The notes: generated by a model not told the origin, from the sequence alone. Positions 1 through 6,924 are shown, numbered from the stretch's first letter. The stretch: 11,575 nucleotides of DNA from Amylibacter sp. (GCA_027083485.1 JALWOO010000444.1:1-11575); one strand, 5' to 3'. Program-made: numbers and translations.

Positions 1-1
1 C

Positions 2-199
2 AAACTTATCATTTATCCCAGTATCAGCAAGGCGCTCCTTTATCATCTGACGGCAGACCCCGATGAATTAATTGATCTGGCCGGTAGAGAGGAATACAAA
101 GCAGTCATGAAGACACTTTTTCAAAAACTTTTTAAACTTCAGAAAGAGACGGGTGATAAGCAGGATTTAATAAAAATTTATCAAAGGTATCTGCTATGA
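2..199 (+). CDS. sulfatase family protein, C-terminal end (partial)
   Basis: The reading frame enters from the left edge and ends with TGA at 197-199, leaving the last 65 residues of a longer protein. The visible part begins KLIIYP, continues with a LYHLTADPDELIDLA segment, and then has a helix with Y, F and L spacing ending in QKETGD. This is the usual tail of alkaline-phosphatase-superfamily sulfatases: a 'W-K-L-I-x-Y-P' strand, then 'LYDL..DP.E..NLA', then a terminal helix. The catalytic formylglycine site would lie upstream, outside the window. Base composition is clearly AT-richer than the genes beyond about 400. The stop overlaps the stop region of the convergent ORF on the other strand. 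Family identity is from memory of the C-terminal pattern; substrate cannot be told. Confidence 0.72.
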   Translation, partial: KLIIYPSISKALLYHLTADPDELIDLAGREEYKAVMKTLFQKLFKLQKETGDKQDLIKIYQRYLL

Positions 200-517
200 G
201 TTGTGCGAAGCAATATCTTTTATTTTTTTACCGTAAAGCTGAGCACGGCGCCATTTTCTGACGGAATTCACTAAGAATATCTCATCACAGTTGTACAGCT
301 GCGCTATAGAAATTTTACGTTCGTATATTTTACCGTGATCTATCAGCCATTGGCGGATAGTTTTACGCGGGGTCGCGGACGCCGACGCGCTTTTAATCAG
401 TGACTCCGCCTGTTCAAAAACCTGCACTTTGGCCCCGCGCAGAGCCATGGCCAGCGCTGCCGCTAAGCCGCCGATTCCGGCACCAATCACCGCGATATTT
501 TTTCCATGTAAATGCAT
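194..517 (-). CDS. chimeric ORF: FAD-monooxygenase N-terminus fused to class IV aminotransferase C-terminus
   Basis: This 107-residue ORF appears to join two unrelated genes. Residues about 7-38 are the FAD-binding Rossmann start of a UbiH/salicylate-hydroxylase-type monooxygenase (VIGAGIGGLAAALA, then VQVFEQAE with the ribose-binding Glu at residue 35). The expected continuation (typically a GAGLQ-like segment) is missing. From about residue 48 the sequence instead reads like the tail of a class IV aminotransferase or aminodeoxychorismate lyase: TPRKTIRQWLIDHG, then CDEIFLVNSVRKW. The join lies near 395-404. ATG at 517 is chosen because AAGGA at 525-529 sits 7 nt upstream; a GTG at 535 also opens the frame but lies against the U-tract of the dksA terminator. 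Neither half can carry out its parent reaction, so the product is probably non-functional. The N-terminal assignment is firm, the C-terminal one fairly good. Confidence 0.7.
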   Translation of the reverse strand: MHLHGKNIAVIGAGIGGLAAALAMALRGAKVQVFEQAESLIKSASASATPRKTIRQWLIDHGKIYERKISIAQLYNCDEIFLVNSVRKWRRAQLYGKKIKDIASHNS

Positions 518-535
518 ATCTTGTTCCTTGCTCAC

Positions 536-567
536 AAAAAAACCGACGCCCTATTGAGCGTCGGTTT
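536..567 (-). terminator. intrinsic terminator of dksA
   Basis: Arms AAACCGACGC (540-549) and GCGTCGGTTT (558-567) pair perfectly over 10 bp around an 8-nt loop. On the minus strand the stem is followed by an unbroken U run (A's at 536-540 on the plus strand). It lies 27 nt after the dksA stop and ends only about 19 nt before the ATG of the chimeric ORF, so read-through into that ORF should be low. Confidence 0.88.
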
Positions 568-593
568 CTGGTATTCTTGTCTGAGTCATCGTC

Positions 594-1016
594 TTATCTA
601 TCCCGATGAACCTTTTCTTTGCGTTCGTGGCGTTCTTGTGCTTCCAGCGACAAGGTTGCAATCGGGCGTGCGTCCAGACGTTTCAGGGAAATCGGCTCCC
701 CCGTGTCCTCGCAATAGCCATAAACACCTTCTTCGATCCGGCGCAAGGCTGCGTCGATTTTCACCACGAGTTTGCGCTGGCGATCGCGTGTGCGCAATTC
801 CAGCGCCCGGTCGGTTTCTTCAGAGGCACGATCCGCCACATCCGGAATATTGCGCGTACCCTCTTGCATGACCTCAATGGTTTCGCGACTATCTGCCATT
901 AACGAGTTTTTCCACTCAATCAGTTTGTTCCGAAAATACTCGGTCTGACGTTCGTTCATGAACGGTTCATCGTCAGCAGGCCGGTAATCGGTATCCAGAA
1001 TGACCTCCGCTTTCAT
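594..1016 (-). CDS. dksA: RNA polymerase-binding transcription factor DksA, cysteine-poor type
   Basis: This 140-residue protein matches DksA in length and along its whole sequence. DksA acts in the secondary channel of RNA polymerase with ppGpp to adjust rRNA and amino-acid promoters. The coiled-coil tip carries the two acidic residues in the PDVADRAS segment (D59 and D62), equivalent to D71 and D74 of E. coli DksA. The finger region has Cys102, Thr105, Ser123 and Ala126 where E. coli has four zinc-binding cysteines, so classical Zn binding is not expected; this pattern is known from DksA2-type and alphaproteobacterial proteins. The start ATG has GAGGG at 1023-1027, 6 nt upstream. The Hsp70-like gene lies 131 bp upstream on the same strand, so cotranscription is possible, but the gap can also hold its own promoter. 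The gene ends in a strong terminator. Confidence 0.95.
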   Translation of the reverse strand: MKAEVILDTDYRPADDEPFMNERQTEYFRNKLIEWKNSLMADSRETIEVMQEGTRNIPDVADRASEETDRALELRTRDRQRKLVVKIDAALRRIEEGVYGYCEDTGEPISLKRLDARPIATLSLEAQERHERKEKVHRDR

Positions 1017-1147
1017 TCTTCACCCTCACTATGCTGGTTAATACAAGCAGTTAACTCTGCTTTCGAGAGTGCATGTATCCGGATTCCCGTTCGTTGTCAC
1101 CCCCGCATCGTCACCTGTGTATGTATTGTGAACAGAACGACGTTGCG

Positions 1148-2404
1148 TTAACCACGATTACGCGCCGTTGCCGCCAATGCCAGCCCGTCAACCACTGCGG
1201 TAAAGGCCTCTGTCTGATGTACACAAGCCTGTGGAAACATTTCAGCCATCAGGGTTTGCACATCCTCAATCAGGCTGGACCCCCCTACGAAAATAACACT
1301 CCCCACCTGTGTTGCTCCGATTTCAGCCGCCTTTAGCGTGTCCAGAACCCCCGCCTTGATCGCGCCCATATGATCCGCAAGGGAGGCCGTCAGCATATCC
1401 TGACCCAAAGCCACCTGTAGGCCTTTTTCTACGATCGAAAGGTTAATATTCCCCCCGCCCCCGCCGGATTTATTGGCAGCGATTTTACCCGCCTCCACCG
1501 CAAAGGCCACATCATGGCCAAGCTGGCTTTCCAACACGTCAAACAACCGGCCAAACAGCTGCGGCTTCACCGCCTGTTGGCGCAGATGCGCGACCTCTTG
1601 CAGCACTTCCGGCGTGTAAAGAAAAGGGATCATCTGCCACGTTGCCAGATCATAAAACAGCCTGTTCGGGGCGATGAGAGTTCCTGCTCCCATGGCATTT
1701 TTGATCTCGGCCCCGCGACCCAATTCCGGCATCACATGGTCAAAACTGATCGAGCGATCAAAGTCGGTGCCGCCGATCCGTACCCCGTGGCTGGCCAGAA
1801 TATCGATACCGCCGGAGGCCTTGCGAAACAGCGTGAAATCCGATGTGCCCCCGCCAATATCCACGATCAGATGCACGGTGTTTTCATCCCCTGCCGGATT
1901 GGCCGCCAGTGCCGCTGCTTCGGGTTCGAACATGAAATCAACGCCCTTGAAACCGGCGCGCAAATAGCATTCCGTCAGATCCGCCAGCGCCTGAGCATCC
2001 CGCGCTGCATTGTCCGAATGAAAATGCACAGGACGGCCGGAAAGCGCATAGTCAAAACGCTGGTGGCAGGCGTCTTCGGCGCGGGTTTTGATGCGCGTCA
2101 AAATACGGGCAATGATATCGACAAAGCTGAGGGATTCGCCCAGATAGCGGCGTTTTTCATGCATCAAAGAAGTGCCGAGGATGCTTTTCAGCGCCCGCAT
2201 ATAGCGCCCTTCCAGCCCCGCCATCAAAGCCCGGTTCGCCTGCGTGCCAAACACCGTTTTGCGCGCGTCAAAATCAAAGAAAATCGCCGTGGGGATGGTT
2301 TTCTGCCCCGGTTCGATATCCACCAGATACGCTTTGCCGTTAACCGCGATTCCGGCGGCGGAATTGGAGGTTCCAAAGTCGATACCAAGGGTGTTTTGTG
2401 TCAT
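1148..2404 (-). CDS. Hsp70 family protein, YegD-like (ATPase domain only)
   Basis: The 418-residue protein has the Hsp70/actin-type ATPase fold. The phosphate-1 loop is IDFGTSNS (8-15), the phosphate-2 loop is VDIGGGTSDF (181-190), and the adenosine motif is VIFVGGSSLIED (370-381). It stops shortly after, so the peptide-binding beta domain and lid of DnaK are absent; this is the layout of E. coli YegD and relatives, whose substrates are poorly defined. ATG at 2404 is preferred because the conserved family start lies right after it; a GTG at 2458 would add 18 residues with no family match. A weak AGGTG lies about 7 nt upstream of the ATG. A run of glycines at 313-317 (C-rich DNA near 1450-1470) is unusual. 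The gene diverges from the MoxR-type gene across about 130 bp. Confidence 0.92.
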   Translation of the reverse strand: MTQNTLGIDFGTSNSAAGIAVNGKAYLVDIEPGQKTIPTAIFFDFDARKTVFGTQANRALMAGLEGRYMRALKSILGTSLMHEKRRYLGESLSFVDIIARILTRIKTRAEDACHQRFDYALSGRPVHFHSDNAARDAQALADLTECYLRAGFKGVDFMFEPEAAALAANPAGDENTVHLIVDIGGGTSDFTLFRKASGGIDILASHGVRIGGTDFDRSISFDHVMPELGRGAEIKNAMGAGTLIAPNRLFYDLATWQMIPFLYTPEVLQEVAHLRQQAVKPQLFGRLFDVLESQLGHDVAFAVEAGKIAANKSGGGGGNINLSIVEKGLQVALGQDMLTASLADHMGAIKAGVLDTLKAAEIGATQVGSVIFVGGSSLIEDVQTLMAEMFPQACVHQTEAFTAVVDGLALAATARNRG

Positions 2405-2533
2405 AACCGGCACCTGTGCAGAGAGGGGAACGGCGCGACTTAAGGCAGTTTGCGCCACGTCGCAACCCCATAGCGGTTGAAAACTCTGGCGAGGGCAAGG
2501 CTTTTGCGATATTGCAGCGCAAACAGGAATGGA
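2405..2533. promoter_or_regulatory. divergent intergenic region between the Hsp70-like and MoxR genes
   Basis: About 129 bp separate the two divergent start codons, so the promoters of both genes should lie here. I looked for sigma-70-like and heat-shock-like (CTTG ... TAT) elements in both directions and found only partial matches with wrong spacing, so I do not name a promoter. The shared region could coordinate expression of the two ATPases. Confidence 0.45.
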
Positions 2534-3385
2534 ATGGACGCAAAGATGAAATTCGAAGGCACCAAAGACTATGTTTCAACCGACGACCTGACCGTCGCCG
2601 TAAACGCCGCAATCGCGCTGGAGCGCCCGTTGCTGGTTAAAGGGGAGCCGGGCACCGGCAAAACCGAGCTGGCCTTGCAAGTGGCCGCCTCGCTGGGCCT
2701 GCCGATTCTGGAATGGAACATCAAATCCACCACCAAGGCGCAACAGGGCCTGTATGAATATGACGCGGTTTCGCGATTGCGCGACAGCCAGCTAGGTGAT
2801 GAACGTGTGAACGATGTGCGAAATTACATCAAAAAGGGCAAGCTCTGGCAGGCTTTTGAGGCGAACGAACGGCTGGTGCTGCTGATCGACGAAATCGACA
2901 AGGCCGACATCGAATTCCCCAACGACCTGTTGCAGGAACTGGACAAGATGGAATTCCATGTTTACGAAACCGGCGAAACCATCAAGGCCAAACAGCGCCC
3001 GATTGTGATCATCACCTCCAACAACGAAAAAGAACTGCCCGACGCATTTTTGCGCCGCTGTTTTTTCCATTACATCCGCTTTCCCGATGCACAGACCATG
3101 AAACAGATCATCGATGTGCATTTCCCCGACATCAAACAATCGCTGGTGCAAGAGGCCCTGAGCCAGTTTTTCGAAATCCGCGAAACCCCGGGGCTGAAGA
3201 AAAAGCCCTCTACCTCCGAAGTGCTGGACTGGCTGAAACTGCTGCTTGTCGAGGATCTGGATGCGGCGGATTTGCGGCGCGATGGTGCCAATGCTTTGCC
3301 CAAATTGCATGGGGCTTTGCTCAAAAACGAACAGGATGTACACTTGTTTGAACGATTGGCATTCATGGCACGGGGTAAGCGATGA
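2534..3385 (+). CDS. MoxR-family AAA+ ATPase
   Basis: This 283-residue AAA+ protein has Walker A GEPGTGKT (37-44), Walker B LVLLIDEID (114-122), sensor 1 in the IITSN segment (159-163) and an arginine pair in FLRRCFF (R174/R175). MoxR ATPases work as chaperones with a VWA-domain partner to activate or load cofactors into other proteins, as in CoxD/CoxE of CO dehydrogenase maturation; a CoxE-like VWA gene lies downstream on the same strand. The start is uncertain: ATG at 2534 has AGGA (2525-2528) 5 nt upstream, while ATG at 2546 begins MKFEGTKDY, where homologues I remember start, but has only a weak GGA. The target cannot be read from the sequence. Unusually, the VWA partner is not adjacent: two genes and a 430-base spacer lie between them. 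Confidence 0.93.
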   Translation: MDAKMKFEGTKDYVSTDDLTVAVNAAIALERPLLVKGEPGTGKTELALQVAASLGLPILEWNIKSTTKAQQGLYEYDAVSRLRDSQLGDERVNDVRNYIKKGKLWQAFEANERLVLLIDEIDKADIEFPNDLLQELDKMEFHVYETGETIKAKQRPIVIITSNNEKELPDAFLRRCFFHYIRFPDAQTMKQIIDVHFPDIKQSLVQEALSQFFEIRETPGLKKKPSTSEVLDWLKLLLVEDLDAADLRRDGANALPKLHGALLKNEQDVHLFERLAFMARGKR

Positions 3386-3815
3386 CAGCAAAGGTTCGCC
3401 TGGAACCAGTATCCGGTCAGGGGGCGCGATATTTTTTGCAGCGCGCTTTCTTGCGATTCTGTGCAACAAGCAAACCCGAAGATATTTTCGTAAAAAAATC
3501 GAAAATTTTTTTCGATATTCAAATAGATTTGTTTTCTTGTCTTGGCAAAAGGGTCGGGCAAGCGATCGGATTGGATAACTTTCTGTATAAAAACCGTTTT
3601 TTCAATTCAGGGGGGCGGTGCTACCTGAAAGACCGGTTCGCAAATCGCGACACACGCGGGGCGCGCGCCGGTGGAGCCTCGTTCAAGGCCCCGTTTTCGC
3701 AAGTATCCGGCCACAATTCTGCCCGAAACTCTTGGTTAACCACAAAGGGTAACGTTCAGGTGCAGAGATTATATGACCGCGCGGCCAGCCTGACCCCATT
3801 TGTAGAGTATCCAGT
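3386..3815. other. 430-base AT-rich spacer between the MoxR and DUF2927 genes
   Basis: I see no convincing gene here. One frame is open for 145 codons (3382-3819) and overlaps both neighbouring genes by ATGA, but it reads as non-coding: mixed third positions, ata/aga/gga/tta codons, homopolymer runs and no recognisable motif. The first half is rich in A and T tracts with dyads around 3481-3516. The second half is more GC-rich. The promoter of the downstream lipoprotein gene probably lies here; TATAAA at 3586-3591 is a possible -10 but has no well-spaced -35. Confidence 0.5.
3484..3516. repeat. overlapping AT-rich dyads (ATTTTCG / CGAAAAT)
   Basis: ATCGAAAA (3498-3505) and TTTTCGAT (3509-3516) form an 8-bp inverted repeat with a TTT centre. 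The upstream ATTTTCG (3484-3490) can pair instead with CGAAAAT (3500-3506). Such mutually exclusive arms could be an operator or a switchable hairpin; no partner protein is evident. Confidence 0.5.
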
Positions 3816-5192
3816 ATGACCCGTTTTAAATCACTTTTCTTCTCCATTTCCGCATTGGCGCTTTCGGCCTGCGGGGCAACCCAATCCACAGGGGTGGCCA
3901 AACGGGCGCAGGAATTTGAAAACTGGCCCGCCATGCAGGCTTTTGCCGCCAACCGTGCCGCCAGCACAGCCCCCCGATCCAATCGCGATATTTTTACCGA
4001 ATTTCTGGACCTGAGTTTCAGCCTTGAAAGTGGGCAGCGCATCCCGCGGTTGACCCGTTTTGAAGGCCCGATCACGGTCGCCTTTGCCCAACCGGTCAAA
4101 CCGGTTACCAGTCGCGATATGGACAAGCTTTTATCCCGTTTGCGTAATGAGGCAAACATGGACATATCCCGCATTTCCGACCCGGAAAATGCCAATATCG
4201 TAGTGGAAACCATGCCAAAAGCAGAATTGCAACGCACAGCACCCTCAGCGGCCTGCATTGTGGTTCCGCGTGTTTCCAGCTGGGCCGAATTCCGCAAATT
4301 CCGCCGCAACCGGCTCACCGACTGGTCTTCACTTGAGCGCCGCAAACGGGCGATGATTTTTATGCCCGAGGATATCTCGGCACAGGATGCCCGCGATTGC
4401 CTGCACGAAGAACTTGCACAGGCACTCGGCCCGCTCAATGATCTGTATCGCCTGCCGGACAGTGTGTATAACGACGATAATTTCCACATCGTTCTGACCG
4501 CTTATGACATGATGATTCTGCGCGCCTATTACGCGCCGGAAATTCGCAACGGCATGGCCCGTCACGAAGTCGCCGCCGTCTTGCCCCGTATCCTTGCACG
4601 GGTCAATCCGGCCGGCAATAGCGTGCCTGCCCGTGGCCTTGAACTCACACGGCGCGACTGGATCAATGCGATTGAAAGCGGGCTTAGCGTTAACGCCACG
4701 GATGCTGCGCGCATGAAATCCGCCGACAAGGCCGTGCGCATCGCCAAACAGGCCGGTTATACCGATCACCGTTTGGGATTCAGCTATTTTGCCCGCGCCC
4801 GTGTCTCTATCAGCGGCAATCCGGAACGGGCCGCCGCCGATTTCGCCCGCGCCTATGCGATTTTCAATAAACTGTTTGGCAGTAACGACATCCACACCGC
4901 ACAGGCAGCCTTGCAGATGGCCTCCCTGTCGATTTCCGCCGGCCGCTATGATTCTGCTCTGGATTTCATCAACGAAGCCATCCCCCCCGCTAAAAACGCA
5001 CAAAATGGGCGTCTGTTGTTCAGCTTGCTGGCCATGAAGGCCGAGGTGGTCGCCCAGCTTGGCGACCCCGACGCAAGCGCGGCTTTGCGTCGCGAAGCCG
5101 TAGCATGGGGGCGCTACGGTATTGTGCCGCCGGCAGAAATAGCCGATAGGTTACAGATCATTGCTAAACTCAAGCCCGGTAGCCCGGCCTAA
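3816..5192 (+). CDS. DUF2927 family lipoprotein with TPR-like C-terminus
   Basis: The 458-residue protein begins with a signal peptide and lipobox (LALSAC, lipid-bearing Cys19), so it is probably a lipoprotein. Residues about 58-240 match what I know of DUF2927: an LDLSFSLESG start, a TRFEGPITV strand, and the segment CLHEELAQALGPLNDLYR followed by SVYNDDNFH. HEELAQALG (197-205) resembles a degenerate HExxHxxG metalloprotease helix with the second His replaced by Ala201, so protease activity is doubtful. Residues about 300-430 are Ala-rich helical pairs that look like TPR repeats (FARARVSISGNPERAAADF, then ALQMASLSISAGRYDSALD). Only a weak GAG precedes the ATG. A small membrane-protein gene starts 12 bp after the stop. 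DUF2927 has no established function that I know of; its position between MoxR and VWA suggests a link to that pair. Confidence 0.85.
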   Translation: MTRFKSLFFSISALALSACGATQSTGVAKRAQEFENWPAMQAFAANRAASTAPRSNRDIFTEFLDLSFSLESGQRIPRLTRFEGPITVAFAQPVKPVTSRDMDKLLSRLRNEANMDISRISDPENANIVVETMPKAELQRTAPSAACIVVPRVSSWAEFRKFRRNRLTDWSSLERRKRAMIFMPEDISAQDARDCLHEELAQALGPLNDLYRLPDSVYNDDNFHIVLTAYDMMILRAYYAPEIRNGMARHEVAAVLPRILARVNPAGNSVPARGLELTRRDWINAIESGLSVNATDAARMKSADKAVRIAKQAGYTDHRLGFSYFARARVSISGNPERAAADFARAYAIFNKLFGSNDIHTAQAALQMASLSISAGRYDSALDFINEAIPPAKNAQNGRLLFSLLAMKAEVVAQLGDPDASAALRREAVAWGRYGIVPPAEIADRLQIIAKLKPGSPA

Positions 5193-5204
5193 TCAGGATA
5201 CCCT

Positions 5205-5375
5205 ATGCTCGTAACCGCTGCTTTCGTTTTCGGATTTATCATCGGCTGGCTGCGTGCCAAAAAAATGGGTGGCAATCGCATGGACTGCATCCAGTACGCA
5301 TTGGTTCACGCGCTGGCGCTCACGATGGCCGTGTTGATTGGCTGGGTCGTCATTGGCTGGCTCAACTGGGTATAA
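5205..5375 (+). CDS. small two-helix membrane protein (56 aa)
   Basis: This short gene has a good ribosome-binding site, AGGA at 5195-5198, 6 nt before the ATG at 5205, and ends with TAA at 5373-5375. It fits tightly between the DUF2927 gene (12 bp) and the VWA gene (6 bp), as expected for an operon member. The protein has a hydrophobic N-terminal helix (about residues 2-16), a basic loop (RAKKMGGNR), and a second hydrophobic helix (about 31-55) ending in WLNWV. The loop suggests both ends lie on the outer face of the cytoplasmic membrane by the positive-inside rule. I do not recognise a family. A role as a membrane anchor or partner for its neighbours is inference. Confidence 0.75.
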   Translation: MLVTAAFVFGFIIGWLRAKKMGGNRMDCIQYALVHALALTMAVLIGWVVIGWLNWV

Positions 5376-5381
5376 CGGCCC

Positions 5382-6566
5382 ATGTTTATTCGGTTTTTTG
5401 AAATGCTGCGCGCTGTGGGTATTCCGGTTTCTCTGCGTGAATATCTGGCCTTTCTCGAGGCCCTGAAGGCTGGCATCGTTCTTTATGACGTGGAGGGTTT
5501 TTATTACCTTGCCCGCCTGACCATGGTCAAAGACGAGCGCAATCTGGACAAATTCGACCGCGCCTTCTCTGAGTGTTTCAAAGGCATGGAAGGGCTGACC
5601 GTTGACGACATTATGAATGCCGTGGATGTGCCCGAGGACTGGCTGACAAAATTGGCCGAAAAACACCTGTCGCCCGAGGAAATGGCCGAGATTCAGGCGC
5701 TTGGCGGTTTTGACAAGCTGATGGAAACCCTGAAAGAGCGCCTGAAAGAACAGGAAAAGCGCCATCAGGGCGGCAGCAAATGGATCGGCACCGCCGGCAC
5801 ATCTCCCTTTGGTGCCTATGGCTATAATCCCGAAGGCATCCGCATCGGCCAGAAAGAGAGCCGCCACCAGCGCGCGGTCAAGGTCTGGGACAAGCGTGAT
5901 TTCAAAAATCTGGATGACAGCGTGGAACTGGGCACCCGCAACATCAAGGTTGCGCTCAAACGCCTGCGCAAATGGGCGCGTAGCGGGGCAGATGACGAGC
6001 TGGATCTGGAAGGCACCATCCGTTCCACCGCCGAACACGGCTATCTGGACGTAAAAACCCGCCCCGAGCGGCGCAACGCGGTCAAGGTGCTGCTGTTTCT
6101 GGATGTGGGCGGCTCTATGGACCCCTATATCAAGCTGGTCGAGGAGTTGTTTTCCGCCGCACGCACCGAATTCAAACACATGGAATATTTCTATTTCCAC
6201 AACTGCCTCTATGAAGGCGTGTGGCGCGACAATGCCCGCCGCTGGACCGAACAAATACCCACGATGGACGTGCTGCACACCTACGGGTCTGATTACAAAT
6301 GCATTTTTGTCGGGGATGCCAGCATGTCCCCCTATGAAATCGCCTATCGCGGCGGCGCCAATGAACACTGGAACGAAGAAACCGGCCAGACCTGGCTGAT
6401 GCGCGCACAGGAGCAATGGCCGGGATCCGTCTGGATCAATCCGGTAAAAGAGGACCACTGGCGCTATACCCAGTCCATTGAAATGATCCGCGAGATTTTC
6501 AGCAACAGGATGTTCCCGATGACCCTGAAAGGCATCGAAGCCGCCATGAAAGAGTTGGGCCGTTAG
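5382..6566 (+). CDS. VWA domain-containing protein, CoxE-like (MoxR partner)
   Basis: The 394-residue protein has an N-terminal helical region (1-125; VSLREYLAFLEAL and DVEGFYYLARLTMVKDERNLD are typical of the CoxE-like family), a charged linker, and a C-terminal von Willebrand A domain from about 232. The metal-binding (MIDAS) motif is DVGGS (241-245), the family variant of DxSxS, with a further acidic residue in FVGDASMSP (D312). Proteins of this kind pair with MoxR AAA+ ATPases and act as adaptor or substrate-recognition subunits. The ATG lies 6 bp after the stop of the small membrane-protein gene without a strong Shine-Dalgarno, so translational coupling is likely. Length and start agree with the family. 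The long open frame on the opposite strand is a shadow of this gene. Confidence 0.93.
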   Translation: MFIRFFEMLRAVGIPVSLREYLAFLEALKAGIVLYDVEGFYYLARLTMVKDERNLDKFDRAFSECFKGMEGLTVDDIMNAVDVPEDWLTKLAEKHLSPEEMAEIQALGGFDKLMETLKERLKEQEKRHQGGSKWIGTAGTSPFGAYGYNPEGIRIGQKESRHQRAVKVWDKRDFKNLDDSVELGTRNIKVALKRLRKWARSGADDELDLEGTIRSTAEHGYLDVKTRPERRNAVKVLLFLDVGGSMDPYIKLVEELFSAARTEFKHMEYFYFHNCLYEGVWRDNARRWTEQIPTMDVLHTYGSDYKCIFVGDASMSPYEIAYRGGANEHWNEETGQTWLMRAQEQWPGSVWINPVKEDHWRYTQSIEMIREIFSNRMFPMTLKGIEAAMKELGR

Positions 6567-6676
6567 GGCGGGCGCGAACCTCTGTTTCAGGGACACATCC
6601 ATTGATGCGAACATCGTTTCCACCATCCTCGCGCGTGTTACCATGGTCCTATGAATGATTCGTAAAAGGCCACCCC

Positions 6677-6886
6677 ATGCCCACCGCTCCTGTCGTCAAC
6701 ATAGACCTGCCCGCCTTTGGGGCCGGTCCGCATTTTTGCGCCGGAGCCGGAATTGCCCGCGCTTTGATTGCAGAAATCGCGCTGCCCATGGTCTTTGATG
6801 CCCTGCCGAATATGCAACTGGCTGGAAATGCGAAAATCACCGGCTGGGCTTTTCGCGGTCTGACCTCCTTGCCGGTCCGTTGGTAG
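6677..6886 (+). pseudogene. cytochrome P450 C-terminal remnant
   Basis: This 69-residue ORF is the last sixth of a cytochrome P450. It carries the heme-ligand loop FGAGPHFCAG (residues 14-23, Cys21 as the thiolate ligand) followed by helix L (IARALIAEIALPMVFDALP) and the C-terminal strand ending GWAFRGLTSLPVRW. A full P450 is about 400 residues; the oxygen-binding I helix and the K-helix ExxR are absent, and the 110 bp upstream show no P450 residues in any frame. It cannot be an active oxygenase. The piece nevertheless keeps an open frame, an ATG and an AAAAGG 7 nt upstream, so it may still be translated. It is most simply the scar of a deletion; I found no sign of the missing part in the window. 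Confidence 0.85.
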
Positions 6887-6924
6887 CGGTTGCCTAAGGC
6901 TGCAAAACACCCCATATCAACCCT

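Noticed and set aside
1017..1147. Sigma-70 promoter of dksA
   Set aside because: GTGACA on the minus strand is a fair -35, but the -10 candidates at 15-17 nt spacing match in only about half the positions.
1514..2443. 309-codon open frame on the plus strand
   Set aside because: It is antisense to the Hsp70-like gene, whose ATP-binding motifs are unmistakable, and carries no motif of its own.
2405..2533. Heat-shock promoter for the Hsp70-like gene
   Set aside because: A CTTG with a downstream TAT is present on the minus strand, but the spacing is about 20-21 nt and the -10 match is poor.
2792..3469. 225-codon open frame on the minus strand
   Set aside because: Antisense to the MoxR gene and rich in repeats of F, V, D and Q typical of reverse-frame translation.
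5193..6644. 483-codon open frame on the minus strand
   Set aside because: It lies exactly opposite the VWA gene and the small membrane-protein gene, has no family motif and an unnatural His/Phe/Gln-rich content. It is a shadow of high-GC codon use on the other strand.
6567..6676. Frameshifted remainder of the P450 gene upstream of the heme-loop fragment
   Set aside because: Reading the 110 bases in all frames gives no P450-like residues, so the rest is gone rather than shifted.
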